Source: Lelliottia sp. WAP21 (GTDB lineage: Bacteria; Pseudomonadota; Gammaproteobacteria; Enterobacterales; Enterobacteriaceae). From it: a DNA stretch of 64,000 bases. Where the stretch lies: assembly GCF_020532665.2 (NCBI RefSeq), contig NZ_JAIWPG020000004.1, forward strand, positions 372,001 to 436,000, given 5' to 3'. Both the position numbers and the translations under genes were made by a program. This document shows, in pieces, positions 9,816 through 19,358 of this stretch; within the stretch, counting starts at the first letter, position 1; each line of letters begins with the position of its first letter. The notes beneath the pieces were generated by a model. That model ran no database searches. It was not told the origin of the DNA and saw only the letters and a list, made by a program, of their open reading frames with translations.

Positions 9816-10547
9816 TCAGTGGCGTAAGGCATAGACCGGATAGCCATTTTCGCGCCATTCGCTAATCAACTGCTCCTGCGCTGCGCTGGGAATATCCCCG
9901 CACCAGACCAGCAAGGTTTGCCCGTCGAACAGTTCCGGACGTAGCTGGACCAGAGAATGGGCGAGAACGTCGACGCGCCAGCCCTGCTGGGTGACAATCC
10001 AGGCTTCAAGCCACAATCGGGTCGTGTCATGGACATTCCAGCCCACCACCAGGGCGTCTTTGCTGTTCTTTTTGCGCGCCGACGCCAGGCAGACGGAAAT
10101 ATAGTTAATCAATACGCCATCAAGCATGCTTAACAACGCCTGCAGCGTCGGCTGTTGGCTTTGCAGACGAAGACGGAGCGGAATAAAAAGATGCTCGATG
10201 AGCGTTTGCGCCGGGTGCTCACGGCAAAGATCGATTATCCAGGTCCGCATCCGTTGCAGGTGACCCGCCTGCAGAAAACGAAGCAGCGTTTCCTGTTGTT
10301 CCCGCCATTCCGCCAGGCAATCTGAATCCTCCTGGCTCAGCAGTGATTTGACCTTACTCACCTGGACTCCGTTATCGATCCAGCTTTTGATTTCACGGAT
10401 TCGGTCAATATCCATGTCGTTAAACAGGCGATGACCCCCGTCTGTTCTTTGCGGTTTTAGCAGACCATATCGACGCTGCCAGGCCCGCAGCGTCACGGGA
10501 TTAATATCACAAAGGAGTGCCACTTCACCGATCGTGTATAGCGCCAT
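9816..10547 (-). CDS. mlrA: MerR-family regulator MlrA (curli activator)
   Basis: Transcription activator of csgD, and so of curli and cellulose, in enteric bacteria. The N-terminal MerR winged helix is clear (YTIGEVALLCDINPVTLRAWQRRYGLLKPQRTDGGHRLF, residues 3 to about 42). The longer C-terminal part is a B12-binding-like fold thought to have lost cofactor binding. From the ATG at 10547 the protein has 243 residues, exactly the E. coli length; an upstream in-frame start would add 38 unrelated residues. It is divergent from btsS across about 220 bases that should hold both promoters. Confidence 0.95.
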   Translation of the reverse strand: MALYTIGEVALLCDINPVTLRAWQRRYGLLKPQRTDGGHRLFNDMDIDRIREIKSWIDNGVQVSKVKSLLSQEDSDCLAEWREQQETLLRFLQAGHLQRMRTWIIDLCREHPAQTLIEHLFIPLRLRLQSQQPTLQALLSMLDGVLINYISVCLASARKKNSKDALVVGWNVHDTTRLWLEAWIVTQQGWRVDVLAHSLVQLRPELFDGQTLLVWCGDIPSAAQEQLISEWRENGYPVYALRH

Positions 10548-10766
10548 CATTGCCCCCTGGCTTGCGCGTCCCCAGACTAACTGTAGACCTTGTTTGGCGA
10601 ACCAGGAAAAATTGTCTGTTTTTCGAACACTCTCTGCGAAGGCGGTATGAACAGCGGGCAAAAGGATGTGAGGCCGGGCACGAATTCATATTTTTTTGGT
10701 TAGCTTCAAAGAAAGTTAAGCCGCTTCAGTGTATGTTACGCGTTTTTAGACAGTGCGGTTGCTGGC

Positions 10767-12455
10767 ATGTATGAGTTTAATCTGGTGTTGCTGCTGCTTC
10801 AGCAGATGTGTGTTTTTCTGGTCATCGCATGGCTGATGAGCAAAACGCGGTTATTCATACCGCTGATGCAGGTGACCGTTCGCCTTCCGCATAAACTCCT
10901 GTGTTACGTTACATTCTCTATCTTCTGCATCCTCGGCACCTATTTTGGCCTTCATATCGAAGATTCCATCGCCAACACGCGCGCTATTGGCGCAGTGATG
11001 GGGGGGCTGCTGGGTGGGCCGTTAGTCGGGGGCCTGGTTGGGCTGACCGGCGGATTGCATCGCTATTCTATGGGCGGGATGACGGCACTCAGCTGCATGA
11101 TTTCGACCATCGTTGAAGGACTTCTGGGGGGGCTGGTCCATAGCTACATGATCAAGCGCGGGCGCCCGGATAAGGTGTTCAGCCCACTCACCGCAGGCGC
11201 GATTACCTTAGTGGCAGAACTGGCGCAAATGCTGATCATTCTGCTGATTGCACGTCCTTTCAACGATGCGCTGCATCTGGTCAGCAATATCGCTGCGCCA
11301 ATGATGGTGACCAATACCGTGGGCGCGGCGCTCTTCATGCGCATCCTGCTGGATAAGCGTGCGATGTTTGAAAAATACACCTCGGCGTTTTCTGCCACGG
11401 CGCTAAAAGTGGCTGCCTCAACGGAAGGGATCCTCCGGCAGGGATTTAACGAAGAGAACAGCATGAAGGTGGCCCAGGTGCTCTATCAGGAGCTGGATAT
11501 CGGGGCGGTGGCGATCACCGATCGCGAGCGTTTGCTGGCCTTTACCGGGACCGGAGACGATCATCATCTGCCCGGCAAACCCATTTCCTCTGCCTATACC
11601 TTACGGGCCATTGAAACCGGGGAGGTGGTGTATGCAGACGGCAATGAAGTGCCGTATCGCTGTTCCCTGCATCCGCAGTGCAAGCTGGGGTCGACGCTGG
11701 TGATCCCTCTGCGCGGTGAAAACCAGCGGGTCATGGGCACGATTAAGCTTTATGAAGCAAAAAACCGCCTGTTCAGCTCCATCAACCGTACCCTGGGAGA
11801 GGGGATTGCCCAGCTGTTGTCGGCACAGATCCTCGCCGGACAATATGAGCGGCAGAAAGCCTTGCTGACCCAGTCGGAGATTAAACTTCTGCATGCTCAG
11901 GTCAATCCGCATTTCCTGTTTAACGCCTTGAATACCCTTAAAGCAGTGATCCGGCACGACAGAGAACAGGCGACGCAGCTTGTGCAATTCTTGTCGACGT
12001 TCTTTCGCAAAAACCTGAAGCGGCCTTCAGAAGTGGTCACCCTGGCGGATGAAATTGAGCATGTGAATGCCTATCTGCAAATTGAGAAGGCGCGTTTTCA
12101 GGCCCGCTTACAGGTGTCGCTTTCTGTCCCGGAGGAGCTGGCACATCAGCATCTTCCTGCGTTTACGTTGCAACCCATTGTGGAAAATGCCATCAAGCAC
12201 GGGACTTCGCAGCTGCTGGGGACCGGCGAAATCAGTATTTCAGCGAGCCGTTTTAACCATCATCTGGTGCTCGATATTGAAGATAACGCCGGTCTCTATC
12301 AGCCTGGCGCTGAGTCCGGTGGGCTGGGGATGAGCCTGGTGGACAAACGGCTGCGTGCCCGTTTTGGTGATGATTGCGGCATAACCGTTGTATATGAGCC
12401 AGACAGATTTACCCGTATTACCTTACGACTGCCCCTTGAGGAGAGCCCATGTTAA
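10767..12455 (+). CDS. btsS: Pyruvate-sensing LytS-type histidine kinase BtsS
   Basis: Membrane sensor kinase of 562 residues. It has 5TMR-LYT membrane helices (residues 1 to about 200, with repeated glycine-rich [18 protein letters not shown]), a GAF-like cytosolic domain (about 215-350) and a LytS-type kinase domain with the phosphoacceptor in VNPHFLFN (His382). In E. coli BtsS binds extracellular pyruvate with high affinity and, through BtsR, induces the pyruvate transporter BtsT. It overlaps btsR by seven bases. Confidence 0.96.
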   Translation: MYEFNLVLLLLQQMCVFLVIAWLMSKTRLFIPLMQVTVRLPHKLLCYVTFSIFCILGTYFGLHIEDSIANTRAIGAVMGGLLGGPLVGGLVGLTGGLHRYSMGGMTALSCMISTIVEGLLGGLVHSYMIKRGRPDKVFSPLTAGAITLVAELAQMLIILLIARPFNDALHLVSNIAAPMMVTNTVGAALFMRILLDKRAMFEKYTSAFSATALKVAASTEGILRQGFNEENSMKVAQVLYQELDIGAVAITDRERLLAFTGTGDDHHLPGKPISSAYTLRAIETGEVVYADGNEVPYRCSLHPQCKLGSTLVIPLRGENQRVMGTIKLYEAKNRLFSSINRTLGEGIAQLLSAQILAGQYERQKALLTQSEIKLLHAQVNPHFLFNALNTLKAVIRHDREQATQLVQFLSTFFRKNLKRPSEVVTLADEIEHVNAYLQIEKARFQARLQVSLSVPEELAHQHLPAFTLQPIVENAIKHGTSQLLGTGEISISASRFNHHLVLDIEDNAGLYQPGAESGGLGMSLVDKRLRARFGDDCGITVVYEPDRFTRITLRLPLEESPC

Positions 12456-13168
12456 GAGTGCTGATTGTGGATGATGAGCCGTTAGCGCGGGAAAACTTGC
12501 GGGTCCTGCTTCAGGAGCACGCGGATATTGAGATCGTCGGGGAGTGCGCCAACGCCATTGAAGCCATCGGCGCGGTGCATAAACTGCGGCCGGACGTGCT
12601 GTTTCTCGACATTCAGATGCCGCGGATCAGCGGTCTGGAAATGGTGGGCATGCTGGATCCAGACCATCGGCCCTATATCGTTTTCCTCACCGCGTTTGAC
12701 GAATATGCCGTGAAGGCGTTTGAAGAACACGCTTTCGATTATCTGCTCAAACCGATTGAAGAGAAACGCCTGGATAAAACGCTGACTCGCCTGCGTCAGG
12801 AGCGGACGGTGCAGGATGTGTCCGTTTTACCCGAGCATCAGCAGGCGCTGAAATTTATCCCCTGCACGGGCCATAGCCGTATTTATCTGCTGCAGATGGA
12901 TGACGTTGCTTTTGTGAGCAGCCGCATGAGCGGCGTTTATGTCACCAGCGCTGAAGGCAACGAAGGGTTTACTGAGCTGACGCTACGCACGCTGGAAAGC
13001 CGTACGCCGCTGGTTCGCTGCCACCGCCAGTATCTGGTAAACATGGCGCATCTTAAAGAGATCCGTCTCGAAGAGAACGGCCAGGCGGAGCTGGTGTTGC
13101 GCGCCGGACAGACCGTTCCGGTGAGCCGACGCTATCTGAAGAGTTTGAAAGAGGCGATTGGGCTGTAA
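12449..13168 (+). CDS. btsR: LytTR-family response regulator BtsR
   Basis: Response regulator of 239 residues. The receiver domain (1 to about 120) has the acidic pair in VDDEPLA, phosphoacceptor Asp54 in FLDIQMP and a conserved lysine in LLKPIEEKR. The LytTR DNA-binding domain covers about 137-239 ([17 protein letters not shown]). Partner of BtsS, and translationally coupled by the seven-base overlap. Confidence 0.96.
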   Translation: MLRVLIVDDEPLARENLRVLLQEHADIEIVGECANAIEAIGAVHKLRPDVLFLDIQMPRISGLEMVGMLDPDHRPYIVFLTAFDEYAVKAFEEHAFDYLLKPIEEKRLDKTLTRLRQERTVQDVSVLPEHQQALKFIPCTGHSRIYLLQMDDVAFVSSRMSGVYVTSAEGNEGFTELTLRTLESRTPLVRCHRQYLVNMAHLKEIRLEENGQAELVLRAGQTVPVSRRYLKSLKEAIGL

Positions 13169-13215
13169 AACTGGTACACTTCGCGACATTGCAACATCGA
13201 CAGTTAAAGGCACTC

Positions 13216-13686
13216 ATGCTTAGTAATGACATTCTTCGTAGCCTGCGCTACACACTGAAAGCAAACAATAACGACATGGTGCGCATTCTTGCGCTGGCTG
13301 ATATGGAGGCCACGTCTGCGGGTTTTGATACCTGGATGACCAAAGAAGATGAAGAGGGCTTTGTCCGCTGCCCGGACATTATCCTGTCTGGTTTCCTCAA
13401 TGGCCTGATTTACGATAAACGCGGTAAAGATGACGCTGCGCCAGAGCTGGCCCTTGAGCGCCGTGTTAACAACAATATTGTGCTGAAAAAGCTGCGTATT
13501 GCGTTTTCACTGAAAACTGACGACATTCTGGCCATCATGACCGAGCAGAAATTCCGCGTCTCGGTACCTGAAATCACGGCCATGATGCGCGCGCCAGATC
13601 ACAAGAACTATCGCGAATGCGGCGACCAGTTTCTGCGCAACTTCCTGCGCGGCCTGACCCACCGGGTGCATCACCCGAAGGCGTAA
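13216..13686 (+). CDS. yehS: DUF1456 family protein YehS
   Basis: Cytosolic protein of 156 residues made of two similar DUF1456 repeats (MLSNDILRSLRYTLKANNNDMVRIL and VLKKLRIAFSLKTDDILAIM). Its biochemical function is not known. The ATG at 13216 matches the E. coli start; an upstream in-frame ATG at 13189 would add nine residues. It lies 47 bases after btsR and ends at a bidirectional terminator shared with metG. Confidence 0.93.
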   Translation: MLSNDILRSLRYTLKANNNDMVRILALADMEATSAGFDTWMTKEDEEGFVRCPDIILSGFLNGLIYDKRGKDDAAPELALERRVNNNIVLKKLRIAFSLKTDDILAIMTEQKFRVSVPEITAMMRAPDHKNYRECGDQFLRNFLRGLTHRVHHPKA

Positions 13687-13733
13687 ATTCAGCCGTCCCT
13701 CTCCCAGGGGAGAAGGAGAAAACAAATTGCCAT

Positions 13734-13765
13734 AAAAAAAGCCGGAGATGTTCTCCGGCTTTTTT
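13734..13765. terminator. Bidirectional terminator between yehS and metG
   Basis: An 8-bp stem GCCGGAGA/TCTCCGGC with the loop TGT, flanked by seven A on the left and six T on the right. It can terminate both convergent genes. Confidence 0.92.
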
Positions 13766-13767
13766 GG

Positions 13768-15810
13768 TTATTTCACCTGCTGACCCGGCTTCGCGCCTTC
13801 GTCAGGGCTTAACAGGAAGATATCTTTCCCGCCAGGGCCTGCGGCCATGACCATGCCTTCCGAGATACCGAAGCGCATTTTGCGCGGTGCCAGGTTAGCG
13901 ACCATCACGGTCTGACGACCAATCAGCACCTGTGGGTCCGGATAGGCAGAGCGAATGCCGGAGAATACATTGCGCTTCTCACCACCGAGATCCAGGGTCA
14001 AACGCAGCAGTTTGTCGGAGCCTTCAACAAACTCGGCGTTTTCGATCAGGGCAACGCGCAGATCGACTTTGGCAAAATCATCAAAGGTGATGGTTTCCTG
14101 AATCGGATCGTCTGCCAGCGGACCGGTCACCGGCGCAGCGGCAGCTTTCACCTCTTCTTTAGACGCTTCCACCAGGGATTCTACCTGCTTCATCTCGATG
14201 CGGTTGTACAGCGCCTTGAAGGTATTCACCTTGTGGCCAAGCAGCGGCTGCTGGATAGCATCCCAGGTCAGTTCGGTGTTCAGGAACGCTTCAGCACGTT
14301 CGGTCAGCTGCGGCAGAACCGGCTTCAGGTAAGTCATCAGCACGCGGAACAGGTTAATCCCCATGGAGCAGATGGCCTGCAGATCTGCATCGCGGCCTTC
14401 CTGTTTGGCGACAACCCACGGCGCCTGCTCGTCCACATAGCGGTTTGCCAGGTCAGCCAGCGCCATGATTTCGCGTACGGCTTTGCCAAACTCGCGGGCT
14501 TCCCACGCTTCGCCAATCGTGGCCGCCGCGTCGGTGAAGGTTTGGTAGAGCGCCGGGTCGGCGAGCTCAGCGGCCATGACGCCGTCAAAACGTTTCGCGA
14601 TAAAGCCCGCGTTACGGGACGCCAGGTTGACCACTTTGTTAACGATATCGGCGTTCACGCGCTGTACGAAATCTTCCAGGTTCAGGTCGATATCGTCGAT
14701 GCGGGAAGAGAGCTTCGCCGTGTAGTAATAACGCAGGCTGTCCGCGTCGAAGTGGTTCAGCCAGGTGCTGGCTTTAATAAAGGTGCCGCGGGATTTGGAC
14801 ATCTTCGCGCCGTTGACCGTCACATAGCCGTGCACAAACAGATTGGTCGGTTTGCGGAAGTTACTGCCTTCCAGCATCGCTGGCCAGAACAGGCTGTGGA
14901 AGTAAACGATGTCTTTGCCGATGAAGTGGTACAGCTCGGCGCTGGAATCTTTCTTCCAGTATTCTTCAAAGCTTGTGGTGTCGCCGCGCTTGTCGCACAG
15001 GTTCTTAAATGAACCCATATAGCCGATTGGCGCGTCCAGCCAGACGTAGAAATACTTGCCCGGCGCGTTCGGGATTTCGAAGCCGAAGTACGGCGCATCG
15101 CGGGAGATATCCCACTGCTGCAGGCCTGATTCAAACCACTCCTGCATTTTGTTCGCCACTTGTTCCTGCAGCGCGCCGCTGCGGGTCCATGCCTGCAACA
15201 TTTCGCTGAACGAAGGCAGGTCAAAGAAGAAGTGTTCAGAATCACGCATCACCGGCGTGGCGCCAGAAACGACGGATTTCGGCTCGATAAGCTCGGTCGG
15301 GCTGTAGGTCGCACCGCACACTTCGCAGTTATCGCCGTATTGATCCGGTGATTTACATTTCGGGCAGGTCCCTTTCACGAAACGGTCTGGCAGGAACATG
15401 CCTTTTTCCGGATCGTACAGCTGAGAGATGGTGCGGTTTTTGATAAAACCGTTCTCTTTCAGTCGGGTATAGATCAGCTCAGACAGCTCGCGGTTCTCGT
15501 CGCTGTGCGTGGAGTGATAGTTATCGTAGCTGATGTCAAAGCCAGCAAAATCGGTTTGATGCTCCTGACTCATTTCGGTAATCATCTGCTCCGGGGAGAT
15601 CCCCAGCTGTTGCGCTTTCAGCATAATTGGCGTGCCGTGGGCGTCGTCTGCACAAATGAAATTTACCTCGTGGCCGCGCATTCGCTGGTAACGGACCCAG
15701 ACATCAGCCTGGATATGCTCCAGCATGTGGCCGAGGTGGATTGAGCCGTTGGCGTACGGCAGTGCGCACGTTACCAGAATTTTTTTCGCGACTTGAGTCA
15801 TAGTAGTCAT
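13768..15810 (-). CDS. metG: Methionyl-tRNA synthetase
   Basis: Class I aminoacyl-tRNA synthetase that charges tRNA-Met. Visible are the HIGH-type motif (GSIHLGHM), a zinc-binding knuckle ([17 protein letters not shown]), KMSKS ([11 protein letters not shown]) and the C-terminal tRNA-binding/dimerisation domain (from about residue 575, [23 protein letters not shown]). 680 codons; the E. coli enzyme (677) starts at the internal MTQVAKK, codon 4, so the start is uncertain by three codons. It is divergent from mrp. Confidence 0.98.
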   Translation of the reverse strand: MTTMTQVAKKILVTCALPYANGSIHLGHMLEHIQADVWVRYQRMRGHEVNFICADDAHGTPIMLKAQQLGISPEQMITEMSQEHQTDFAGFDISYDNYHSTHSDENRELSELIYTRLKENGFIKNRTISQLYDPEKGMFLPDRFVKGTCPKCKSPDQYGDNCEVCGATYSPTELIEPKSVVSGATPVMRDSEHFFFDLPSFSEMLQAWTRSGALQEQVANKMQEWFESGLQQWDISRDAPYFGFEIPNAPGKYFYVWLDAPIGYMGSFKNLCDKRGDTTSFEEYWKKDSSAELYHFIGKDIVYFHSLFWPAMLEGSNFRKPTNLFVHGYVTVNGAKMSKSRGTFIKASTWLNHFDADSLRYYYTAKLSSRIDDIDLNLEDFVQRVNADIVNKVVNLASRNAGFIAKRFDGVMAAELADPALYQTFTDAAATIGEAWEAREFGKAVREIMALADLANRYVDEQAPWVVAKQEGRDADLQAICSMGINLFRVLMTYLKPVLPQLTERAEAFLNTELTWDAIQQPLLGHKVNTFKALYNRIEMKQVESLVEASKEEVKAAAAPVTGPLADDPIQETITFDDFAKVDLRVALIENAEFVEGSDKLLRLTLDLGGEKRNVFSGIRSAYPDPQVLIGRQTVMVANLAPRKMRFGISEGMVMAAGPGGKDIFLLSPDEGAKPGQQVK

Positions 15811-15937
15811 TACTTCTTTTAACTGTGAAAAGGGTTTTTGATATTACCAAAAGGGGCATTATTAAGTAAGCACAAACCACGGCCTTTCAGGTAAACTTGT
15901 CGTCTAAGGTCTTATTCACAAGAACAAAGGAGTCGGG

Positions 15938-17047
15938 ATGAGTTCGCAATCCCAGGCCAAATCACCGGAAGCCTTACGAGCAATGGTCGCCGGGACGCTG
16001 GCTAATTTTCAGCACCCCACCCTGAAGCACAATCTGACGGCGCTGAAAGCGCTACACCACGTCGCCTGGCTGGACGACACGCTGCACATTGAGCTGCAGA
16101 TGCCGTTTGCCTGGAATAGCGCATTTGAAACGCTGAAAGAACAAACCAGCGCCGATCTTCTGCGTATTACCGGGGCCAAGGCGATTGACTGGAAGCTGTC
16201 GCACAGCATTGCCACGCTCAAGCGCGTGAAGAATCAACCGGGGGTGAATGGCGTTAAGAATATTATCGCCGTCAGCTCTGGCAAGGGCGGGGTAGGGAAG
16301 TCCTCCACGGCAGTCAACCTGGCCCTTGCGCTTGTCGCAGAAGGCGCGAAAGTGGGGATCCTGGATGCCGATATCTATGGCCCGTCCATCCCGAATATGC
16401 TCGGTGCGGAAAATCAGCGTCCGACCTCGCCGGATGGCACCCATATGGCGCCTATCGTCGCCCACGGTCTTGCCACCAACTCCATTGGGTATCTGGTGAC
16501 TGACGATAATGCCATGGTCTGGCGTGGTCCTATGGCCAGCAAGGCGCTGTTGCAGATGCTGCAAGAGACAATGTGGCCAGACCTGGATTATCTGGTGCTG
16601 GATATGCCGCCGGGCACCGGTGACATTCAGCTGACGCTGGCGCAAAACATCCCGGTTACGGGGGCGGTTGTCGTCACCACGCCGCAGGATATCGCGCTGA
16701 TTGATGCTAAAAAAGGCATCGTGATGTTTGAGAAGGTGGAAGTGCCGGTGCTCGGGATTGTCGAGAACATGAGCATGCACATCTGCAGCAACTGCGGACA
16801 CCACGAGGCCATCTTCGGGACCGGCGGTGCGGAAAAACTGGCCGCGCAGTATCACACCCAACTGCTGGGTCAGCTGCCGCTGCATATCACGCTGCGTGAA
16901 GATCTTGATAGCGGTAAACCGACGGTTGTCAGCCGTCCGGAAAGCGAGTTTGCGGAGATGTATCGTCAACTGGCAGGGCGCGTTGCGGCGCAGCTTTACT
17001 GGCAGGGCGACGTTATCCCGAGTGAAATCGCCTTCCGCGCGGTGTAA
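15938..17047 (+). CDS. apbC: Iron-sulfur cluster carrier ATPase ApbC/Mrp
   Basis: Cytosolic P-loop protein that binds and transfers Fe-S clusters. It has an N-terminal MIP18-like domain (about 10-95), a deviant Walker A (SSGKGGVGKSS, about 113-123), an Mrp signature (LDMPPGTGD) and the cluster-ligating CxxC (HICSNC, Cys283 and Cys286). 369 residues, the E. coli length. AAAGGAG lies before the ATG. The E. coli name mrp is a synonym. Confidence 0.97.
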   Translation: MSSQSQAKSPEALRAMVAGTLANFQHPTLKHNLTALKALHHVAWLDDTLHIELQMPFAWNSAFETLKEQTSADLLRITGAKAIDWKLSHSIATLKRVKNQPGVNGVKNIIAVSSGKGGVGKSSTAVNLALALVAEGAKVGILDADIYGPSIPNMLGAENQRPTSPDGTHMAPIVAHGLATNSIGYLVTDDNAMVWRGPMASKALLQMLQETMWPDLDYLVLDMPPGTGDIQLTLAQNIPVTGAVVVTTPQDIALIDAKKGIVMFEKVEVPVLGIVENMSMHICSNCGHHEAIFGTGGAEKLAAQYHTQLLGQLPLHITLREDLDSGKPTVVSRPESEFAEMYRQLAGRVAAQLYWQGDVIPSEIAFRAV

Positions 17048-17062
17048 CGCCGATAAGGTCGC

Positions 17063-17088
17063 GCCAGGTGGCGGCAACGCCGCCTGGC
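17063..17088. terminator. Hairpin between mrp and the convergent acetyltransferase
   Basis: A 6-bp outer stem GCCAGG/CCTGGC extends by a further GGCG/CGCC pairing around GCAA. It lies between two convergent genes with short T runs and probably terminates mrp. Confidence 0.6.
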
Positions 17089-17089
17089 T

Positions 17090-17569
17090 TTAACGCAGCC
17101 GATAATGCATTAAATAGTATTCGCCGTCCGGCGAATCGCCCGTCGCTTCAATGTGCCAGCCGTGTCGCTGGTAAAACGCGACAGCTCGTTCGTTCTTCAC
17201 CAGGCATTTCAACGCTCCCGTACTCGTAAACCTCTCCTGAACCTTTTCCAGCAGCAAGAGACCCACACCCTTGTGCTGGTATTGCGGGTCGACAAACAGG
17301 TTGTGCAGAAAATTATCGTTCACCCAGACGGAAGCAAAACCCAGGCGATGTCCGTCCTGAACGGCGACCCAAATCTCTTCATCACGGGTTGCCGCGTCAA
17401 AGTCTTCAAGCTGCCACTCATCACCGTTTAACCACGGCCAGGCGTCACGTCGGGCGTGCAGGTAGAGCGTGCGCAGGAAAGGACGGTCGCTCTCCTGCCA
17501 GGGCCGGACGCTGATGGTATTAGCGGTGATAGAAGATATCCCCGTTATAAGCTTTGAGAATTTTGCCAT
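17090..17569 (-). CDS. GNAT-family N-acetyltransferase
   Basis: Predicted small acetyltransferase. The recognisable GNAT fold begins at ISVRPWQESDRPFLRTLYLHARR. It includes HNLFVDPQYQHKGVGLLLLEKV (acetyl-CoA loop QHKGVG) and ends AVAFYQRHGWHIEATGDSPDGEYYLMHYRLR. Substrate unknown. The only ATG (17569) lies within the last 50 bases of rcnB, and the first 19 residues from there do not look GNAT-like. The real start may be a rare codon close to the rcnB stop; translational coupling with rcnB is likely either way. Confidence 0.75.
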   Translation of the reverse strand: MAKFSKLITGISSITANTISVRPWQESDRPFLRTLYLHARRDAWPWLNGDEWQLEDFDAATRDEEIWVAVQDGHRLGFASVWVNDNFLHNLFVDPQYQHKGVGLLLLEKVQERFTSTGALKCLVKNERAVAFYQRHGWHIEATGDSPDGEYYLMHYRLR

Positions 17570-17852
17570 CGGTATCGTTAATCAGCACGTAGTTCTCACC
17601 CATGTACGTCCAGTGTGTACCGGCATCCGGCTTGGGCAGGTTACGCAACTGATACTGCTTAATGGTGTACTCTGGCGTTTGATACTGTGCCGGAGCTGTA
17701 TCGCCAATTTTGAACTTAGTGAAATCAGCGATGAACTCTTGTTCTTCATACGTCTGGATGCCAGACGGCGCAGCCGCAGTCTGTGGGGCAGCAGAGGCTG
17801 CACCCGCAAGAGACAGTAATACACCCAGAAGCAGCAATTTACGCTTAGCCAT
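17520..17852 (-). CDS. rcnB: Periplasmic nickel/cobalt homeostasis protein RcnB
   Basis: Small periplasmic protein (110 residues) with a signal peptide of about 21 residues (KLLLLGVLLSLAGAASA). The mature RcnB domain includes FIADFTKFKIGDTAPAQYQTPEYTIKQYQLRNLP, DAGTHWTYMGENYVLI and KAYNGDIFYHR. In E. coli RcnB acts with the RcnA efflux pump in Ni/Co homeostasis. Neither rcnA nor rcnR is in the window, although rcnB sits at the syntenic place between mrp and thiM. Confidence 0.9.
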   Translation of the reverse strand: MAKRKLLLLGVLLSLAGAASAAPQTAAAPSGIQTYEEQEFIADFTKFKIGDTAPAQYQTPEYTIKQYQLRNLPKPDAGTHWTYMGENYVLINDTDGKILKAYNGDIFYHR

Positions 17853-17994
17853 TTTTTCTCCAGTTTGACCTTTTATTGATACGTTTTATGAGCCATGACC
17901 TAACCATACGGCAGATGGCCCATTTTAAGTATCAAACTACGGCTTGTTTGAGAAAAAATGTAACAAAACTGAACGTTCTCATCAGGATCCTCTG

Positions 17995-19338
17995 TTAGTG
18001 CCTGACCAGCGTGGCAAAATAATAGACCAGCGGAATGGCAAGGATCCACAGACCGACCGGAATTTCACGTCCTTTCCCGGCAATCGCTTTGATGACAATG
18101 TAAAACAGTAACCCTCCCGCAATGCCTGTGCCGAAGCTATTGGCAATCAGCGTAATCATGACCATCATCAGGACGGGTAACCCGTCGGTGAAATTAGCCA
18201 GATCCACTTTGCGCAGGCCGCTGAACATATTCAGGCCAATCAGAATCAAGGCGGGGGCCGTGGCCTCTTTCGGGATCATCAGCGCCACCGGGGTGAACAG
18301 CAGCATCAGCAGGAACATCACCGCCGCCGCCAGGGCTGTCATGCCGGTTTTCCCGCCTGCTTCTGCCGCCGCCGAGGATTCAATCAACGCCGTTGCGGCC
18401 GGAATACCCACCAAAGGACCGAGCGCGGCAGCAATGGAATCCACCATAAACGGACGATTGATGTGCGGCATATTGCCTTCTTCATCCAGCAATCCGGCTT
18501 CGCCACCGACCGCCAGTGTCGTACCCATCGTGGAGAAAAACTCCGAGGCGAAAAAGACAAACAAAAACGGCAGGAAGGCGATGTTCAGTGCACCGAGCAG
18601 GTCGATTTGCCCTAAGACTGGCGTCAGCGCATGCGGCAGGTCGATAAAACTGGCGGGCAGTTTCGTCACCCCCAGCGGGATCCCAGCCAGCGTGGCAAAT
18701 AAAATCGCCCAGAGTATCGCACCGGGAATACGCCGCGCCTGTAAGGCAATGGCGAGGAAAAGCCCGCACAGCGCCACCAGCGCGCCAGGAGCCAGGAAAT
18801 CGCCCAGCATCAGGGCGTTGGTTTTGGCATTGGCCAGCACCAGCCCGGCATTGCGGAAACCGAGCACGGCGACAAACAGACCGATAGAGGCCGTCAGTCC
18901 CAGTTTAATGGACTGCGGGACGGAGCGGGTGACCACTTCGCGCAGACCAAATCGCGTTAGCAGAAAGAACAGGACACCTGACCAGCAGGCGATGCCCAGG
19001 CCAATCGGCCAGCCAATGCCTTCACTGCCTGCCAGCGTGACCCCGACCAACACCGAGCCGCCGATGCCCGGCCCGACGATAAACGGTAAATTGGCGTAAA
19101 ACGCCATCAGTAGCGTTCCGGCGACAAAAACCAGAATGGTGCCGGTGGTCGCCGCGCCTTTGTCCATCCCACCAATGGCCAGTAGCCCAGGGATAACCAC
19201 CAGCAGATAAGCCGCAGCCAGAAATCCGGTGACGCCGGCAAGGCACTCGGTGCGAACGCTACTCCCACGGGAACGCAGTGCAAACCGGCGCTCCAGCCAG
19301 CTCCCGGGTGCGGATGAATTTACGGTATTGTCGGCCAT
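17995..19338 (-). CDS. NCS2-family purine permease
   Basis: Inner-membrane nucleobase:H+ symporter of 447 residues with 12-14 hydrophobic segments. It belongs to the AzgA-like/GhxP-AdeP branch of NCS2 (RFALRSRGSSVRTECLAGVTGFLAAAYLL at the N-terminus, PFIVGPGIGG, and the late FSTMGTTLAVGGEAGLLDEEGNMPHINRPFMVDSIAA). Homologues carry adenine, guanine or hypoxanthine. The start ATG at 19338 has GGAGAG upstream. It lies 20 bases downstream of adenine deaminase in the same orientation, so adenine import is the most economical guess. Confidence 0.88.
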   Translation of the reverse strand: MADNTVNSSAPGSWLERRFALRSRGSSVRTECLAGVTGFLAAAYLLVVIPGLLAIGGMDKGAATTGTILVFVAGTLLMAFYANLPFIVGPGIGGSVLVGVTLAGSEGIGWPIGLGIACWSGVLFFLLTRFGLREVVTRSVPQSIKLGLTASIGLFVAVLGFRNAGLVLANAKTNALMLGDFLAPGALVALCGLFLAIALQARRIPGAILWAILFATLAGIPLGVTKLPASFIDLPHALTPVLGQIDLLGALNIAFLPFLFVFFASEFFSTMGTTLAVGGEAGLLDEEGNMPHINRPFMVDSIAAALGPLVGIPAATALIESSAAAEAGGKTGMTALAAAVMFLLMLLFTPVALMIPKEATAPALILIGLNMFSGLRKVDLANFTDGLPVLMMVMITLIANSFGTGIAGGLLFYIVIKAIAGKGREIPVGLWILAIPLVYYFATLVRH

Positions 19339-19358
19339 GTTCCGGCTCTCCTTCGGCA

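Noticed and set aside
16052-17077. 341-codon minus-strand frame opposite mrp
   Set aside because: Shadow of mrp, proline/histidine/arginine-rich with no family likeness.
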